DNA from: Thysanoteuthis rhombus | Taxonomy: Eukaryota; Mollusca; Cephalopoda; Oegopsida; Thysanoteuthidae | Length of the DNA stretch: 64,000 nucleotides | Direction of reading: 5' to 3' | NCBI GenBank assembly: GCA_963457665.1 | Contig: OY735218.1 | Location: forward strand, 45,183,158-45,247,157 | Shown here: positions 1 to 10,500 of the stretch, in pieces | Layout of the letters: the number at the start of each line of letters is the position of its first letter | How positions within the stretch are numbered: the stretch's first letter is position 1 | Translations under genes and position numbers: made by a program | Notes under the pieces: model-generated | Told to the model about the DNA's origin: nothing | Seen by the model: only the letters and a program-made list of their open reading frames with translations | Databases searched by the model: none

Positions 1-933
1 CCCAAAAAAACAGAATTGACAGTTTTAAAAAAATCACCCCCCAAAGAAACACAATTGACAGTCCTAAAAAAATCTTCCCCCCAAAAAACTGAAATAACAA
101 CTTTGAAAAAATCCCCCCCCAAAAAAACAGAACTGACAACATCTCCCAGACACACACCGAGACACACACCCAAGAAAAATCAGACAGTGCCAGAACCTAC
201 ACCTTCTCCAACTCCTCCATTGCCGCCCACTCTACTGTTATTTTCACAACCTCCCCCGCCACCGCCGCCGCCGCCGCCGCCATCACCGCCGCCGTCGTCG
301 TCCCCCCCATCAACACCATCAACAACAATATCAACAACAACAACACCTACACAAACACCAACACAATCGGCCTCACAAAAGAGGCCGAGAAGCCCAGCCG
401 GGGGAGACGCCGGCGAGCCTACCAAAAAAGAAAAAAAAGTACGACACAAGAGAGGGGTCCACATCTGCCGTGTCGACCCGGACATTTTAGAAAAATCGAA
501 GCTTCAGCAGCAAGCCCTAAGGAATTTAAAAGTCCTCCACAGTTTCCGGTTCGTCGAGCCCGGAAGACGCGACGTGGAGGACCCCACCTTGTTCCCAGGG
601 CTTAAAAAGCTGCTGACGGTAGTCCGGGTCGGAGACACCTCGCGGCAGGTGTGGGATATGCTCCGGGAGGCCAATGGGGCCTTCCAAATGACCACACCAC
701 TGGCTGTCTGGCATCATCCGGACTTGCAGAAACTGAAGAACTTTTGTTCAGGGAGGGTCCCCGTCTACATGCACCCCTCCCTTTATAGGGCAGCAAAACT
801 AACATTCCCTAGGCACGTCGGCGGCGTGTCCCTGGATGGCACCATCAGAACTGAGATGGGCACTGATCCTATGGGACCCGCTGTCGGTGTGCTATCACCG
901 GCAATGTTCGCGTCAGGAGGGCAACGCCAATAG
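1..933 (+). CDS. LINE ORF1, C-terminal part (U1)
   Basis: The frame is open from base 1, so this is a partial gene, not a gene starting near base 16 (the codon there is TTG). It covers the KSPPKKTELT-type repeats, the proline-rich linker (CCG-rich at about 250-312) and the conserved C-terminal region beginning KRGVHICRVDPDIL. ORF1 proteins of this LINE group bind element RNA. The part with the zinc knuckle lies upstream of the window. The stop is TAG at 931-933, and ORF2 begins nine bases later in the same frame. The sequence type matches U2 (PVYMHPS near the end). Confidence 0.85.
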   Translation, partial: PKKTELTVLKKSPPKETQLTVLKKSSPQKTEITTLKKSPPKKTELTTSPRHTPRHTPKKNQTVPEPTPSPTPPLPPTLLLFSQPPPPPPPPPPPSPPPSSSPPSTPSTTISTTTTPTQTPTQSASQKRPRSPAGGDAGEPTKKEKKVRHKRGVHICRVDPDILEKSKLQQQALRNLKVLHSFRFVEPGRRDVEDPTLFPGLKKLLTVVRVGDTSRQVWDMLREANGAFQMTTPLAVWHHPDLQKLKNFCSGRVPVYMHPSLYRAAKLTFPRHVGGVSLDGTIRTEMGTDPMGPAVGVLSPAMFASGGQRQ

Positions 934-942
934 ATTAACAAG

Positions 943-3900
943 ATGGCTCTCTATTTAGCAAGTTTGAATGGTCGTGGTTGCCGGAATGAGTCGAGAAGAG
1001 CTAGACTCTGTCGTCTCCTCCGGCACCTCGACGTGAGTATTTGTTGTTTACAGGAGACTCATTTTATTTCGAGCGACAATGAGAGTGTGCTGTCTCGAGA
1101 TTTCCGTCTCTTTTCAGCATATTTTGATTACCGCTCCAGAGGTGTCTCTTGGCTAATAAGCCATTCTTTGAATGCGGTGTGTTCCCTTGTGTATGCAGAC
1201 CCGGCGGGCAGATTGTGCGTCGTTGATGTTACCATAAGAGGGGAGGCTTTTCGTTTGATTGGGGTTTATGCGCCCAACGGCCAGGGTGAGCGAATCAACT
1301 TCTTTCGGCAGATCGATCAGTTCGTAGTTCCGTCGAGACGGCTAGTGTTAGCGGGTGATTGGAATGCCGTCCTTGATCCCGATATAGACCGAGGGGTAAA
1401 TAGGGGAACTAACAACGGTGACGTGATTCCGTTTCGGGATTTGATCAACAGGCTTGACCTGGTGGATAAATTCCGAAACGAACACCCCCGCCAAGTAGTA
1501 TGGACTTGGACTAATAGTGGCGACCCGAGTTCGGTGCAACGTTCCAGTTACATCGATCGGGTCTTAGCTAGAAGAGTCGACCATAAGTTTTTGGAATGTC
1601 CAAGTTTCCATAGCGTCCCCTTTTCGGACCATAGATTAGTAAGGGCCCGAATGAATTTAGGTATAGCTAAGCCCTTCAAGTCTGGTTACTGGAAATTCAA
1701 CACATCCCTCGTGGATATGGAGGATTTTCGGGACCAGCTAACATCACTAATCCAGCGGGAACTGACGGGGGCTATCCTGGGTAATAAATTCTGGGGGAAC
1801 CTCAAAAATAAAATTAGGTCTTTTGCTGCCGATTACAGTAGGCGACTCAACCTAGTGAGACTAGCGGCACAAAAGGCACTAGAAGATCGGATCGAGAGGG
1901 CGGTGGAGGGAGGGGACTCTAGCCAGGTTAAGATAGCTAAGGCAGAGTTGGCCTCCTTGCATGCCAAGAAGGATCAAGCTCTAGTAGTTAGAGCTAGATT
2001 AAAAAGAATGTCCCCCGAGGCAACGAATATGGCCGATGAGCTGAGGCTAGAAGAAATGAGGAGTGCGTCTAGTCGGTATATCTCCAGCGTCACATCGCCG
2101 GACGGACGTCTTGTGACCACAAACGAAGGTATCTGTGAGGTGTTTCGTGCCAATTTTCAGGAACTATTCACCAGGGAAGCTAGACTGAATTCGGCTCAGT
2201 TCGACGCCTATTTAGCTGACTTCCCTCGCCTTGAGGCGACTGAAGCAGCTGGGTGCGAGGGGCCCATAACAGAGGATGAAATCCGGGAAGCGTTAAAGAG
2301 CACCGAGAAGGAGAAGACACCGGGGATCGATGGTTTACCTTACGAAGTGTATTTGAGGCTGTCGCCCATTTTTGTTCACTTGCTGGCTTTGATCTTTAAC
2401 CACTGGTTAAAGCAGGGGAGAATCCCCAGCCGCTTTACCAGAGGGGTAGTGAAATTGCTATGCAAGGACAAAAATGGAGGGGACGGGGTAGATAACTTCA
2501 GGCCCATAACTCTGCTCAATACAGAGTTAAAGATTTTGGCCAAGGTCCTCGCCAACCGACTGCAGACTGTGCTGGAGAGTCTGATTGGCCCCGAACAGAC
2601 TTGCTCTGTAAAGGGTCGGACTATCCAAGACAATCTGCACACGGTGCGCACGATCATTGAGAAAGTCGACAATGGAGCCGCGCTGATCAAGTTAGATCAG
2701 TCCAAAGCATTCGATAGGGTCGACCATCGTTTTCTCGAGTCCGTCTTATCCGCGTCTGGCTTCGGTGAGATCTTTCGCTCCTGGATTCGTCTCTTGTATG
2801 CATCCCCCAGCTCGGTGGTGGAAGTGAATGGAGTGAGGTCGAAAGCCTTTCAGTTGTCCAGATCAGTTCGTCAAGGTTGTCCACTTTCGCCGATGCTGTA
2901 CATTCTTGCGCTGGAACCTTTCCTGCGCAAAGTAAAGGCGAATCCGGTCCTGCGCGGGCTAACCTTGCCTGGTGGTCACACGCCAGTCAAGTATACCGCC
3001 TACGTTGATGACATAACTTTGCTTGTAACGAGCAGTGCCGAGATCAGGGAAATCAGCGTAGAGATCCAAAGGTATGAGACGGTGACAGGGGCCAAAGCCA
3101 ACTGCGGCAAGTCTGAGGGCTTGTTGCTGGACTCGTGGAGAGGGCGCTCTCTCCCTGGTCCCTTTGCCTGGACGGAAGGGCCGTGCAAGATACTCGGCGT
3201 CTGGTTCGGTCCCGACCTCCAGTTGGAGAAAAATTGGTCGGGTGTACTGGAAAAGGTAGAGAAAGCAGTTGATCTGTGGACTCGGAGGAAGCTCTCCTTC
3301 AAGGGTAGGGCCGAGGTGTGCGTCTCTCACATCTACCCCCTTATCCTTTACCGACTTTCAGTGCTCCCTCTTCCGTGTACCGACCAACAAAAGTTGGAAG
3401 GTGCCATGTTTCGACTCCTATGGGGTCACAGGCACCCCATGGTATCTCGCAAGATCTGTCAGCTCCAACCTGCGGAAGGCGGCCTAGGAATGCCGAACAT
3501 CAAAGCTCGGCAACATAGTCTACGCTTGACTTTCTTAGGTCGGATGTGTACGCAAGAAGAGCAGAACGGCGAATTCTGGAAAGAAGACGCCAGGAAGGCT
3601 TTCCCAGCCTTAAGAAACGTGCATTCTGACGACGGGGGTGAGGCCCGCCGTAGACCCCGGGCGGAATGCTCTTTCTATCGAGAATGCCGACACGCTCTCC
3701 GAGTTTTTTCTCGGGTGAAGGTATGCCTCAACGACACCCGGTCGTTGTCGAGGAGGGCATTATATCGGGTAATAGTGAGGGGGGTCCGTTCGAGACGAAA
3801 TGATCGAGGGGCTCGGTTTAACGAAGGCGGAGAGTCGCTCAATCTGGCCTTGGACGCCCGGACTGAGGTGCCTCAATAACAACGAGGCGTCCCTCACCTG

Positions 3901-4393
3901 GCTAGTCATACGGAATGCTCTCTGGGTCGGCAAACGGCTTTTTGCAGCGGGTCTGGTAGTTTCACCAGAGTGCATGCGCTGTGGTGGAATGGAGGAGTCT
4001 ATTGAGCACGCCTTCTTCCACTGCAGCGTGGTGCAACCGCTGTGCAAGCTGGTTGAAGGCCACATGGTTCGCATCGTCGGGGCACGGTTTTTTGCCTTGG
4101 ATGCCAGTGTTGTCTGCAGCAATGTGTTCCCATCGTTGGAGAAGGACGCACATATAGTGCTAATGTGCTTACTTGGCGTGATGCGAATGGTGATTTGGAC
4201 GACGCGTCAGAAGGGGTTCCACGAAGGAGAGCGCTTCACTCCCGAACAACTGATTGCGTTCTTTGGGCACCAGCTCAAAGTCAAAATCAGGGTCGAGAGG
4301 GGGAGGCTCCCTTGGTCGGAATTCAACGGAAGGTGGGTGAGAGTTGCCCGACTGTGTCGAGTGAAAGGTGCTGAATTAGAGTGGTTTTTTTGA
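943..4393 (+). pseudogene. LINE ORF2 (endonuclease + reverse transcriptase), U1, one frameshift
   Basis: This is the same protein as the intact 1149-aa ORF2 of U2 (see 7589-11038), but a G-run at 3779-3784 has six G where other units have five. The frame is lost at about residue 945, after the RT domain and before the C-terminal CCHC. The first frame then stops at 3879, and the rest of the protein continues in the next frame to 4393. Endonuclease and RT motifs are unchanged. The change is a single base in a homopolymer, so a sequencing error is possible. If real, this copy makes a protein without its C-terminal zinc-binding region. Confidence 0.85.
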
Positions 4394-5269
4394 AAGTCTA
4401 TTGGTTAGTAAGGATTTTGCAGTCCTGACACGAACGTGCTAACCCAGCCCAGGTTAGGATAGATTAGATTTTCCTTTTCTGTTAGCCAACAGTTTCTTAG
4501 CTAGGGAGAGAATGATCATCGGCCCCCCTTTTTTTTTCTGTCCTCCACTTTTTTCGATTCCCATCCCCTCCCCCTCTAGATGACAGAAGGTAAAGTTTTC
4601 CAGAGGATGTTTGAGAGATTTTTTTTTTTTTTTTCTGTCTCAACATCCATCTTTTCGTCTGGTTAACTTACTGTTCTGCCATGTTAGGTCTTTTGTGGGG
4701 GGTCACATACTAATTTCGTTTTCGTTTTTTTTTTCTGTAAATATATATCAGTCATTGGGGTTCATTTTTATTTGTAAATATTTATCATAATTTTATTCCC
4801 CCCCCACACACAAAAATTGTAAATAGGGGTTTAGAGTAGTTTTTACATCATAGAGAGAATCTGACTTTATGGTAAATGCAGTATGAAAGAGACCAGGAAA
4901 AATGTGTTGTTTTGGTGAATGGATGTATATAGTGTGATTGGGTCAGTGCATGAGACTAGCTAAGATAAGATTAGGAATAGAGTTGACCAGTCCTTATACC
5001 CCATTCCCCCCTTCGACTTCATGTCATATTTCTCTCTTTCAGAGAATAAATAATCACAGATCGCTCACCGGGATTGTTGTTACCTTTTTTTGACTAAGAA
5101 AGACAAGTTTCCTGCGACCACACCGAACAAGATTACGGACTAGTAGGACCCCCTTGAAACTCTAGTTCGAAAAGATAAGCCCTTGTTGTTTTTTCGATTT
5201 GATTCGATTTTTTTTTTGTTCCGATTTTTTTGTTGTTTGTCTTAATTTTGTATTTTTTTCTCTCCCTTC
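4394..5269 (+). other. U1 3' UTR, U1/U2 junction and U2 5' UTR
   Basis: No gene. The 3' UTR has T-runs (about 4619-4634), a C8 run followed by an ACACACA tract near 4798-4812, and AATAAA at 5045-5050. CACAGAT at 5055-5061 marks the junction. The U2 5' UTR begins TCGCTCACCGGGATT and differs here from other units, which read TCGCTCGAC. It then shows the T-rich, CGATT-containing stretch (5190-5268) of the U2/U6 type. No TATA box is evident; LINE promoters are often internal, which cannot be judged here. Confidence 0.75.
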
Positions 5270-7579
5270 ATGGCCGACGAGGCCAGGAGGGCCTTGTTTG
5301 CTTCCCCCGATAAGGGGGAGGGCGGGGGCACATCCACACCCCCTAAAATAGGGAAAAAAAAACAAAAAAAACAAGAAAAAATGTCTACAACACAGACAAA
5401 CAGTACAAGTGAAAAGAATTCAGACATGAAAAAATCCCCCGTCCATGAAGGGAGGGGGGAAAATACAGACTCGCCGATTCCGGCGGGACAACAACAGCAA
5501 CAAGAAAAGACAAGTGGGGACTCTCCTAACGTTTGGTCATCCCCTCCCGTAATAAATACAGTCAATGTGGCGGAATTCGTCAAGCGTTGCCAGACATACA
5601 GTCACCTTGTAAAAGAGGACGGCTTACTGGTGGACTTGGTCGAATTGAAAGACATTGAGAAAAAAATGGTGTCCGTCTTTTTGGTCGACAAGAAGTCAAA
5701 CCGAATTGTCCGATCAAACAAAGACATAGTGTTGAAAGCACTGGCTAGCTTAGGAATCAAAGCCAAACAAGTTGTTAAAGGCGATGGCTTTGCGATGTGG
5801 GACGTACTATTGCCCACTGAACAGGACTGTTCAGATCTCCTGCGCCGAGAGCTCCAAACCAAGGAGTACTTTATTCGCGTTGAGTATCTCGGCCGGAGAA
5901 GGACCCGGGTAATAGCACATGAGGTGCCCAGCTTCGTACTCGGGGAACATATCGGGGCTTTTCTCCTGAAATACGGAGAAATTGTCTCGGTTGACTCCGA
6001 GGCGATGCGTGGGGAGTGGCGTTTTGATCTGATGATCGACAGGAAGGCGTTCCTGGCCATTCCCAACTATTTGGACATAGGTGGTCGGAGGCGACTGCCT
6101 CTTATCGTAAAAGGTAGGAGGCCAGTCTGCTGGATATGCGGGGAGGCCGGTCACCTCGCCGCTATCTGCAAAAAGAAACCGTCCAGCCTGACGCAAGACC
6201 CTTCCCACTCAGTTTCTGTGACCGCCCAAAAGGAGGCTCCCGTAGTCTCGCCTACTGCCATGACTGGAGGAATCCAGTCAGATGCCGGGAGAGGTAAAAG
6301 TCTCCCCTCACCTAAACCGTCGACTCCGTCACCAAAGGTGGTGGCACAAAAAGAGAAGACGGAGGGGGAGTGGCAGGTAGTAGGTCGTAGTGGGAAGAAG
6401 GCCCAAATAGAGGTACCCCTGTTGCCACATAGCCTAAAGCGAACCGACACCGACAGTCCCCAAGGAGAGACCCCGCAGTCTTATGCGGAACGGGCTAGAG
6501 TGGGGGGTTATGCTAGTCCAAGTCGTGAAAAAAAAGAAATGGCGGCGGCGTTGCTCATAAAACTTAAGTCCAGACAGCCAGCAGAGAGGGTTACCCCTCC
6601 ACCCTCTCCCCGAACAATACACAGTCCTTCAATAAAAAAATCACCCCCCAAAAAAACAGAATTGACAGTTTTAAAAAAATCACCCCCCAAAGAAACACAA
6701 TTGACAGTCCTAAAAAAATCTTCCCCCCAAAAAACTGAAATAACAACTTTGAAAAAATCCCCCCCCAAAAAAACAGAACTGACAACATCTCCCAGACACA
6801 CACCGAGACACACACCCAAGAAAAATCAGACAGTGCCAGAACCTACACCTTCTCCAACTCCTCCATTGCCGCCCACTCTACTGTTATTTTCACAACCTCC
6901 CCCGCCACCGCCGCCGCCGCCGCCGCCATCACCGCCGCCGTCGTCGTCCCCCCCATCAACACCATCAACAACAATATCAACAACAACAACACCTACACAA
7001 ACACCAACACAATCGGCCTCACAAAAGAGGCCGAGAAGCCCAGCCGGGGGAGACGCCGGCGAGCCTACCAAAAAAGAAAAAAAAGTACGACACAAGAGAG
7101 GGGTCCACATCTGCCGTGTCGACCCGGACATTTTAGAAAAATCGAAGCTTCAGCAGCAAGCCCTAAGGAATTTAAAAGTCCTCCACAGTTTCCGGTTCGT
7201 CGAGCCCGGAAGACGCGACGTGGAGGACCCCACCTTGTTCCCAGGGCTTAAAAAGCTGCTGACGGTAGTCCGGGTCGGAGACACCTCGCGGCAGGTGTGG
7301 GATATGCTCCGGGAGGCCAATGGGGCCTTCCAAATGACCACACCACTGGCTGTCTGGCATCATCCGGACTTGCAGAAACTGAAGAACTTTTGTTCAGGGA
7401 GGGTCCCCGTCTACATGCACCCCTCCCTTTATAGGGCAGCAAAACTAACATTCCCTAGGCACGTCGGCGGCGTGTCCCTGGATGGCACCATCAGAACTGA
7501 GATGGGCACTGATCCTATGGGACCCGCTGTCGGTGTGCTATCACCGGCAATGTTCGCGTCAGGAGGGCAACGCCAATAG
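5270..7579 (+). CDS. LINE ORF1 nucleic-acid-binding protein, U2 (769 aa)
   Basis: The start is the first ATG in frame, in the context TTCATGGCC. The N-terminus (1-90) is charged and low-complexity. Residues about 100-280 are globular; the part about 195-280 (RVIAHEVPSFVLGEHIGAFL onward) looks like the RRM-plus-knuckle arrangement seen in Tx1-type ORF1 and ZCCHC3-like proteins. A CCHC knuckle, CWICGEAGHLAAIC, lies at 287-300 (C-X2-C-X4-H-X4-C). Residues about 456-510 are Lys/Ser/Pro repeats, followed by a run of prolines. The last 160 residues, from KRGVHICRVDPD, are strongly conserved between units but match no domain I know. The inferred role is binding of the element's RNA in an RNP. The TAG stop is nine bases before ORF2 in the same frame. 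Confidence 0.88.
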   Translation: MADEARRALFASPDKGEGGGTSTPPKIGKKKQKKQEKMSTTQTNSTSEKNSDMKKSPVHEGRGENTDSPIPAGQQQQQEKTSGDSPNVWSSPPVINTVNVAEFVKRCQTYSHLVKEDGLLVDLVELKDIEKKMVSVFLVDKKSNRIVRSNKDIVLKALASLGIKAKQVVKGDGFAMWDVLLPTEQDCSDLLRRELQTKEYFIRVEYLGRRRTRVIAHEVPSFVLGEHIGAFLLKYGEIVSVDSEAMRGEWRFDLMIDRKAFLAIPNYLDIGGRRRLPLIVKGRRPVCWICGEAGHLAAICKKKPSSLTQDPSHSVSVTAQKEAPVVSPTAMTGGIQSDAGRGKSLPSPKPSTPSPKVVAQKEKTEGEWQVVGRSGKKAQIEVPLLPHSLKRTDTDSPQGETPQSYAERARVGGYASPSREKKEMAAALLIKLKSRQPAERVTPPPSPRTIHSPSIKKSPPKKTELTVLKKSPPKETQLTVLKKSSPQKTEITTLKKSPPKKTELTTSPRHTPRHTPKKNQTVPEPTPSPTPPLPPTLLLFSQPPPPPPPPPPPSPPPSSSPPSTPSTTISTTTTPTQTPTQSASQKRPRSPAGGDAGEPTKKEKKVRHKRGVHICRVDPDILEKSKLQQQALRNLKVLHSFRFVEPGRRDVEDPTLFPGLKKLLTVVRVGDTSRQVWDMLREANGAFQMTTPLAVWHHPDLQKLKNFCSGRVPVYMHPSLYRAAKLTFPRHVGGVSLDGTIRTEMGTDPMGPAVGVLSPAMFASGGQRQ
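6634..6789 (+). repeat. ORF1 internal peptide repeat (about 4 x 12-13 residues), U2
   Basis: Four imperfect copies of a Lys-Lys-Ser-Pro-Pro-Lys-Lys-Thr-Glu-Leu-Thr-type unit lie in tandem within ORF1. The same block is present in U1, U3, U6 and U7. In U4, U5 and U8 it is replaced by shorter, diverged versions, so this linker is the most variable part of the element. Confidence 0.8.
6896..6958 (+). repeat. CCG-rich polyproline tract in ORF1, U2
   Basis: The CCG/CCT/CCA run encodes a stretch of consecutive prolines, then Ser/Pro. It gives long antisense glycine-rich open frames in all type-A units; these are by-products. Equivalent tracts lie near 250-312, 13555-13615, 33385-33445 and 40070-40130, and shorter ones in U4, U5 and U8. 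Confidence 0.85.
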
Positions 7580-7588
7580 ATTAACAAG

Positions 7589-10500
7589 ATGGCTCTCTAT
7601 TTAGCAAGTTTGAATGGTCGTGGTTGCCGGAATGAGTCGAGAAGAGCTAGACTCTGTCGTCTCCTCCGGCACCTCGACGTGAGTATTTGTTGTTTACAGG
7701 AGACTCATTTTATTTCGAGCGACAATGAGAGTGTGCTGTCTCGAGATTTCCGTCTCTTTTCAGCATATTTTGATTACCGCTCCAGAGGTGTCTCTTGGCT
7801 AATAAGCCATTCTTTGAATGCGGTGTGTTCCCTTGTGTATGCAGACCCGGCGGGCAGATTGTGCGTCGTTGATGTTACCATAAGAGGGGAGGCTTTTCGT
7901 TTGATTGGGGTTTATGCGCCCAACGGCCAGGGTGAGCGAATCAACTTCTTTCGGCAGATCGATCAGTTCGTAGTTCCGTCGAGACGGCTAGTGTTAGCGG
8001 GTGATTGGAATGCCGTCCTTGATCCCGATATAGACCGAGGGGTAAATAGGGGAACTAACAACGGTGACGTGATTCCGTTTCGGGATTTGATCAACAGGCT
8101 TGACCTGGTGGATAAATTCCGAAACGAACACCCCCGCCAAGTAGTATGGACTTGGACTAATAGTGGCGACCCGAGTTCGGTGCAACGTTCCAGTTACATC
8201 GATCGGGTCTTAGCTAGAAGAGTCGACCATAAGTTTTTGGAATGTCCAAGTTTCCATAGCGTCCCCTTTTCGGACCATAGATTAGTAAGGGCCCGAATGA
8301 ATTTAGGTATAGCTAAGCCCTTCAAGTCTGGTTACTGGAAATTCAACACATCCCTCGTGGATATGGAGGATTTTCGGGACCAGCTAACATCACTAATCCA
8401 GCGGGAACTGACGGGGGCTATCCTGGGTAATAAATTCTGGGGGAACCTCAAAAATAAAATTAGGTCTTTTGCTGCCGATTACAGTAGGCGACTCAACCTA
8501 GTGAGACTAGCGGCACAAAAGGCACTAGAAGATCGGATCGAGAGGGCGGTGGAGGGAGGGGACTCTAGCCAGGTTAAGATAGCTAAGGCAGAGTTGGCCT
8601 CCTTGCATGCCAAGAAGGATCAAGCTCTAGTAGTTAGAGCTAGATTAAAAAGAATGTCCCCCGAGGCAACGAATATGGCCGATGAGCTGAGGCTAGAAGA
8701 AATGAGGAGTGCGTCTAGTCGGTATATCTCCAGCGTCACATCGCCGGACGGACGTCTTGTGACCACAAACGAAGGTATCTGTGAGGTGTTTCGTGCCAAT
8801 TTTCAGGAACTATTCACCAGGGAAGCTAGACTGAATTCGGCTCAGTTCGACGCCTATTTAGCTGACTTCCCTCGCCTTGAGGCGACTGAAGCAGCTGGGT
8901 GCGAGGGGCCCATAACAGAGGATGAAATCCGGGAAGCGTTAAAGAGCACCGAGAAGGAGAAGACACCGGGGATCGATGGTTTACCTTACGAAGTGTATTT
9001 GAGGCTGTCGCCCATTTTTGTTCACTTGCTGGCTTTGATCTTTAACCACTGGTTAAAGCAGGGGAGAATCCCCAGCCGCTTTACCAGAGGGGTAGTGAAA
9101 TTGCTATGCAAGGACAAAAATGGAGGGGACGGGGTAGATAACTTCAGGCCCATAACTCTGCTCAATACAGAGTTAAAGATTTTGGCCAAGGTCCTCGCCA
9201 ACCGACTGCAGACTGTGCTGGAGAGTCTGATTGGCCCCGAACAGACTTGCTCTGTAAAGGGTCGGACTATCCAAGACAATCTGCACACGGTGCGCACGAT
9301 CATTGAGAAAGTCGACAATGGAGCCGCGCTGATCAAGTTAGATCAGTCCAAAGCATTCGATAGGGTCGACCATCGTTTTCTCGAGTCCGTCTTATCCGCG
9401 TCTGGCTTCGGTGAGATCTTTCGCTCCTGGATTCGTCTCTTGTATGCATCCCCCAGCTCGGTGGTGGAAGTGAATGGAGTGAGGTCGAAAGCCTTTCAGT
9501 TGTCCAGATCAGTTCGTCAAGGTTGTCCACTTTCGCCGATGCTGTACATTCTTGCGCTGGAACCTTTCCTGCGCAAAGTAAAGGCGAATCCGGTCCTGCG
9601 CGGGCTAACCTTGCCTGGTGGTCACACGCCAGTCAAGTATACCGCCTACGTTGATGACATAACTTTGCTTGTAACGAGCAGTGCCGAGATCAGGGAAATC
9701 AGCGTAGAGATCCAAAGGTATGAGACGGTGACAGGGGCCAAAGCCAACTGCGGCAAGTCTGAGGGCTTGTTGCTGGACTCGTGGAGAGGGCGCTCTCTCC
9801 CTGGTCCCTTTGCCTGGACGGAAGGGCCGTGCAAGATACTCGGCGTCTGGTTCGGTCCCGACCTCCAGTTGGAGAAAAATTGGTCGGGTGTACTGGAAAA
9901 GGTAGAGAAAGCAGTTGATCTGTGGACTCGGAGGAAGCTCTCCTTCAAGGGTAGGGCCGAGGTGTGCGTCTCTCACATCTACCCCCTTATCCTTTACCGA
10001 CTTTCAGTGCTCCCTCTTCCGTGTACCGACCAACAAAAGTTGGAAGGTGCCATGTTTCGACTCCTATGGGGTCACAGGCACCCCATGGTATCTCGCAAGA
10101 TCTGTCAGCTCCAACCTGCGGAAGGCGGCCTAGGAATGCCGAACATCAAAGCTCGGCAACATAGTCTACGCTTGACTTTCTTAGGTCGGATGTGTACGCA
10201 AGAAGAGCAGAACGGCGAATTCTGGAAAGAAGACGCCAGGAAGGCTTTCCCAGCCTTAAGAAACGTGCATTCTGACGACGGGGGTGAGGCCCGCCGTAGA
10301 CCCCGGGCGGAATGCTCTTTCTATCGAGAATGCCGACACGCTCTCCGAGTTTTTTCTCGGGTGAAGGTATGCCTCAACGACACCCGGTCGTTGTCGAGGA
10401 GGGCATTATATCGGGTAATAGTGAGGGGGTCCGTTCGAGACGAAATGATCGAGGGGCTCGGTTTAACGAAGGCGGAGAGTCGCTCAATCTGGCCTTGGAC

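Larger units (their letters stand above)
1..5054 (+). mobile_element. Tx1/L1-group LINE, array unit U1 (5' part outside the window)
   Basis: This is the first of eight head-to-tail copies. The window begins inside ORF1, so the 5' UTR and the ORF1 N-terminus are missing here. In the shared part U1 is almost the same, base for base, as U2, including the 3' UTR, which suggests a recent duplication of one unit. The copy ends with AATAAA at 5045-5050 followed by TAAT. ORF2 carries one extra G in a G-run. Assignment to the Tx1/L1 group is by recognition of the RT and endonuclease motifs and was not tested with a tree. Confidence 0.85.

Noticed and set aside
180-485. Antisense glycine-rich open frame (also at 6826-7131, 13484-13792, 33313-33620 and 39994-40302).
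   Set aside because: It is the reverse of the CCG-rich proline tract of ORF1 and recurs only because the array repeats; no start context or domain supports it.
4445-4475. Telomere-like GGTTAGGATAGATTAG in the 3' UTR, which might suggest a telomere-targeted LINE.
   Set aside because: There is only one degenerate stretch, not at the element end, and no telomeric repeats at any junction or at the right border.
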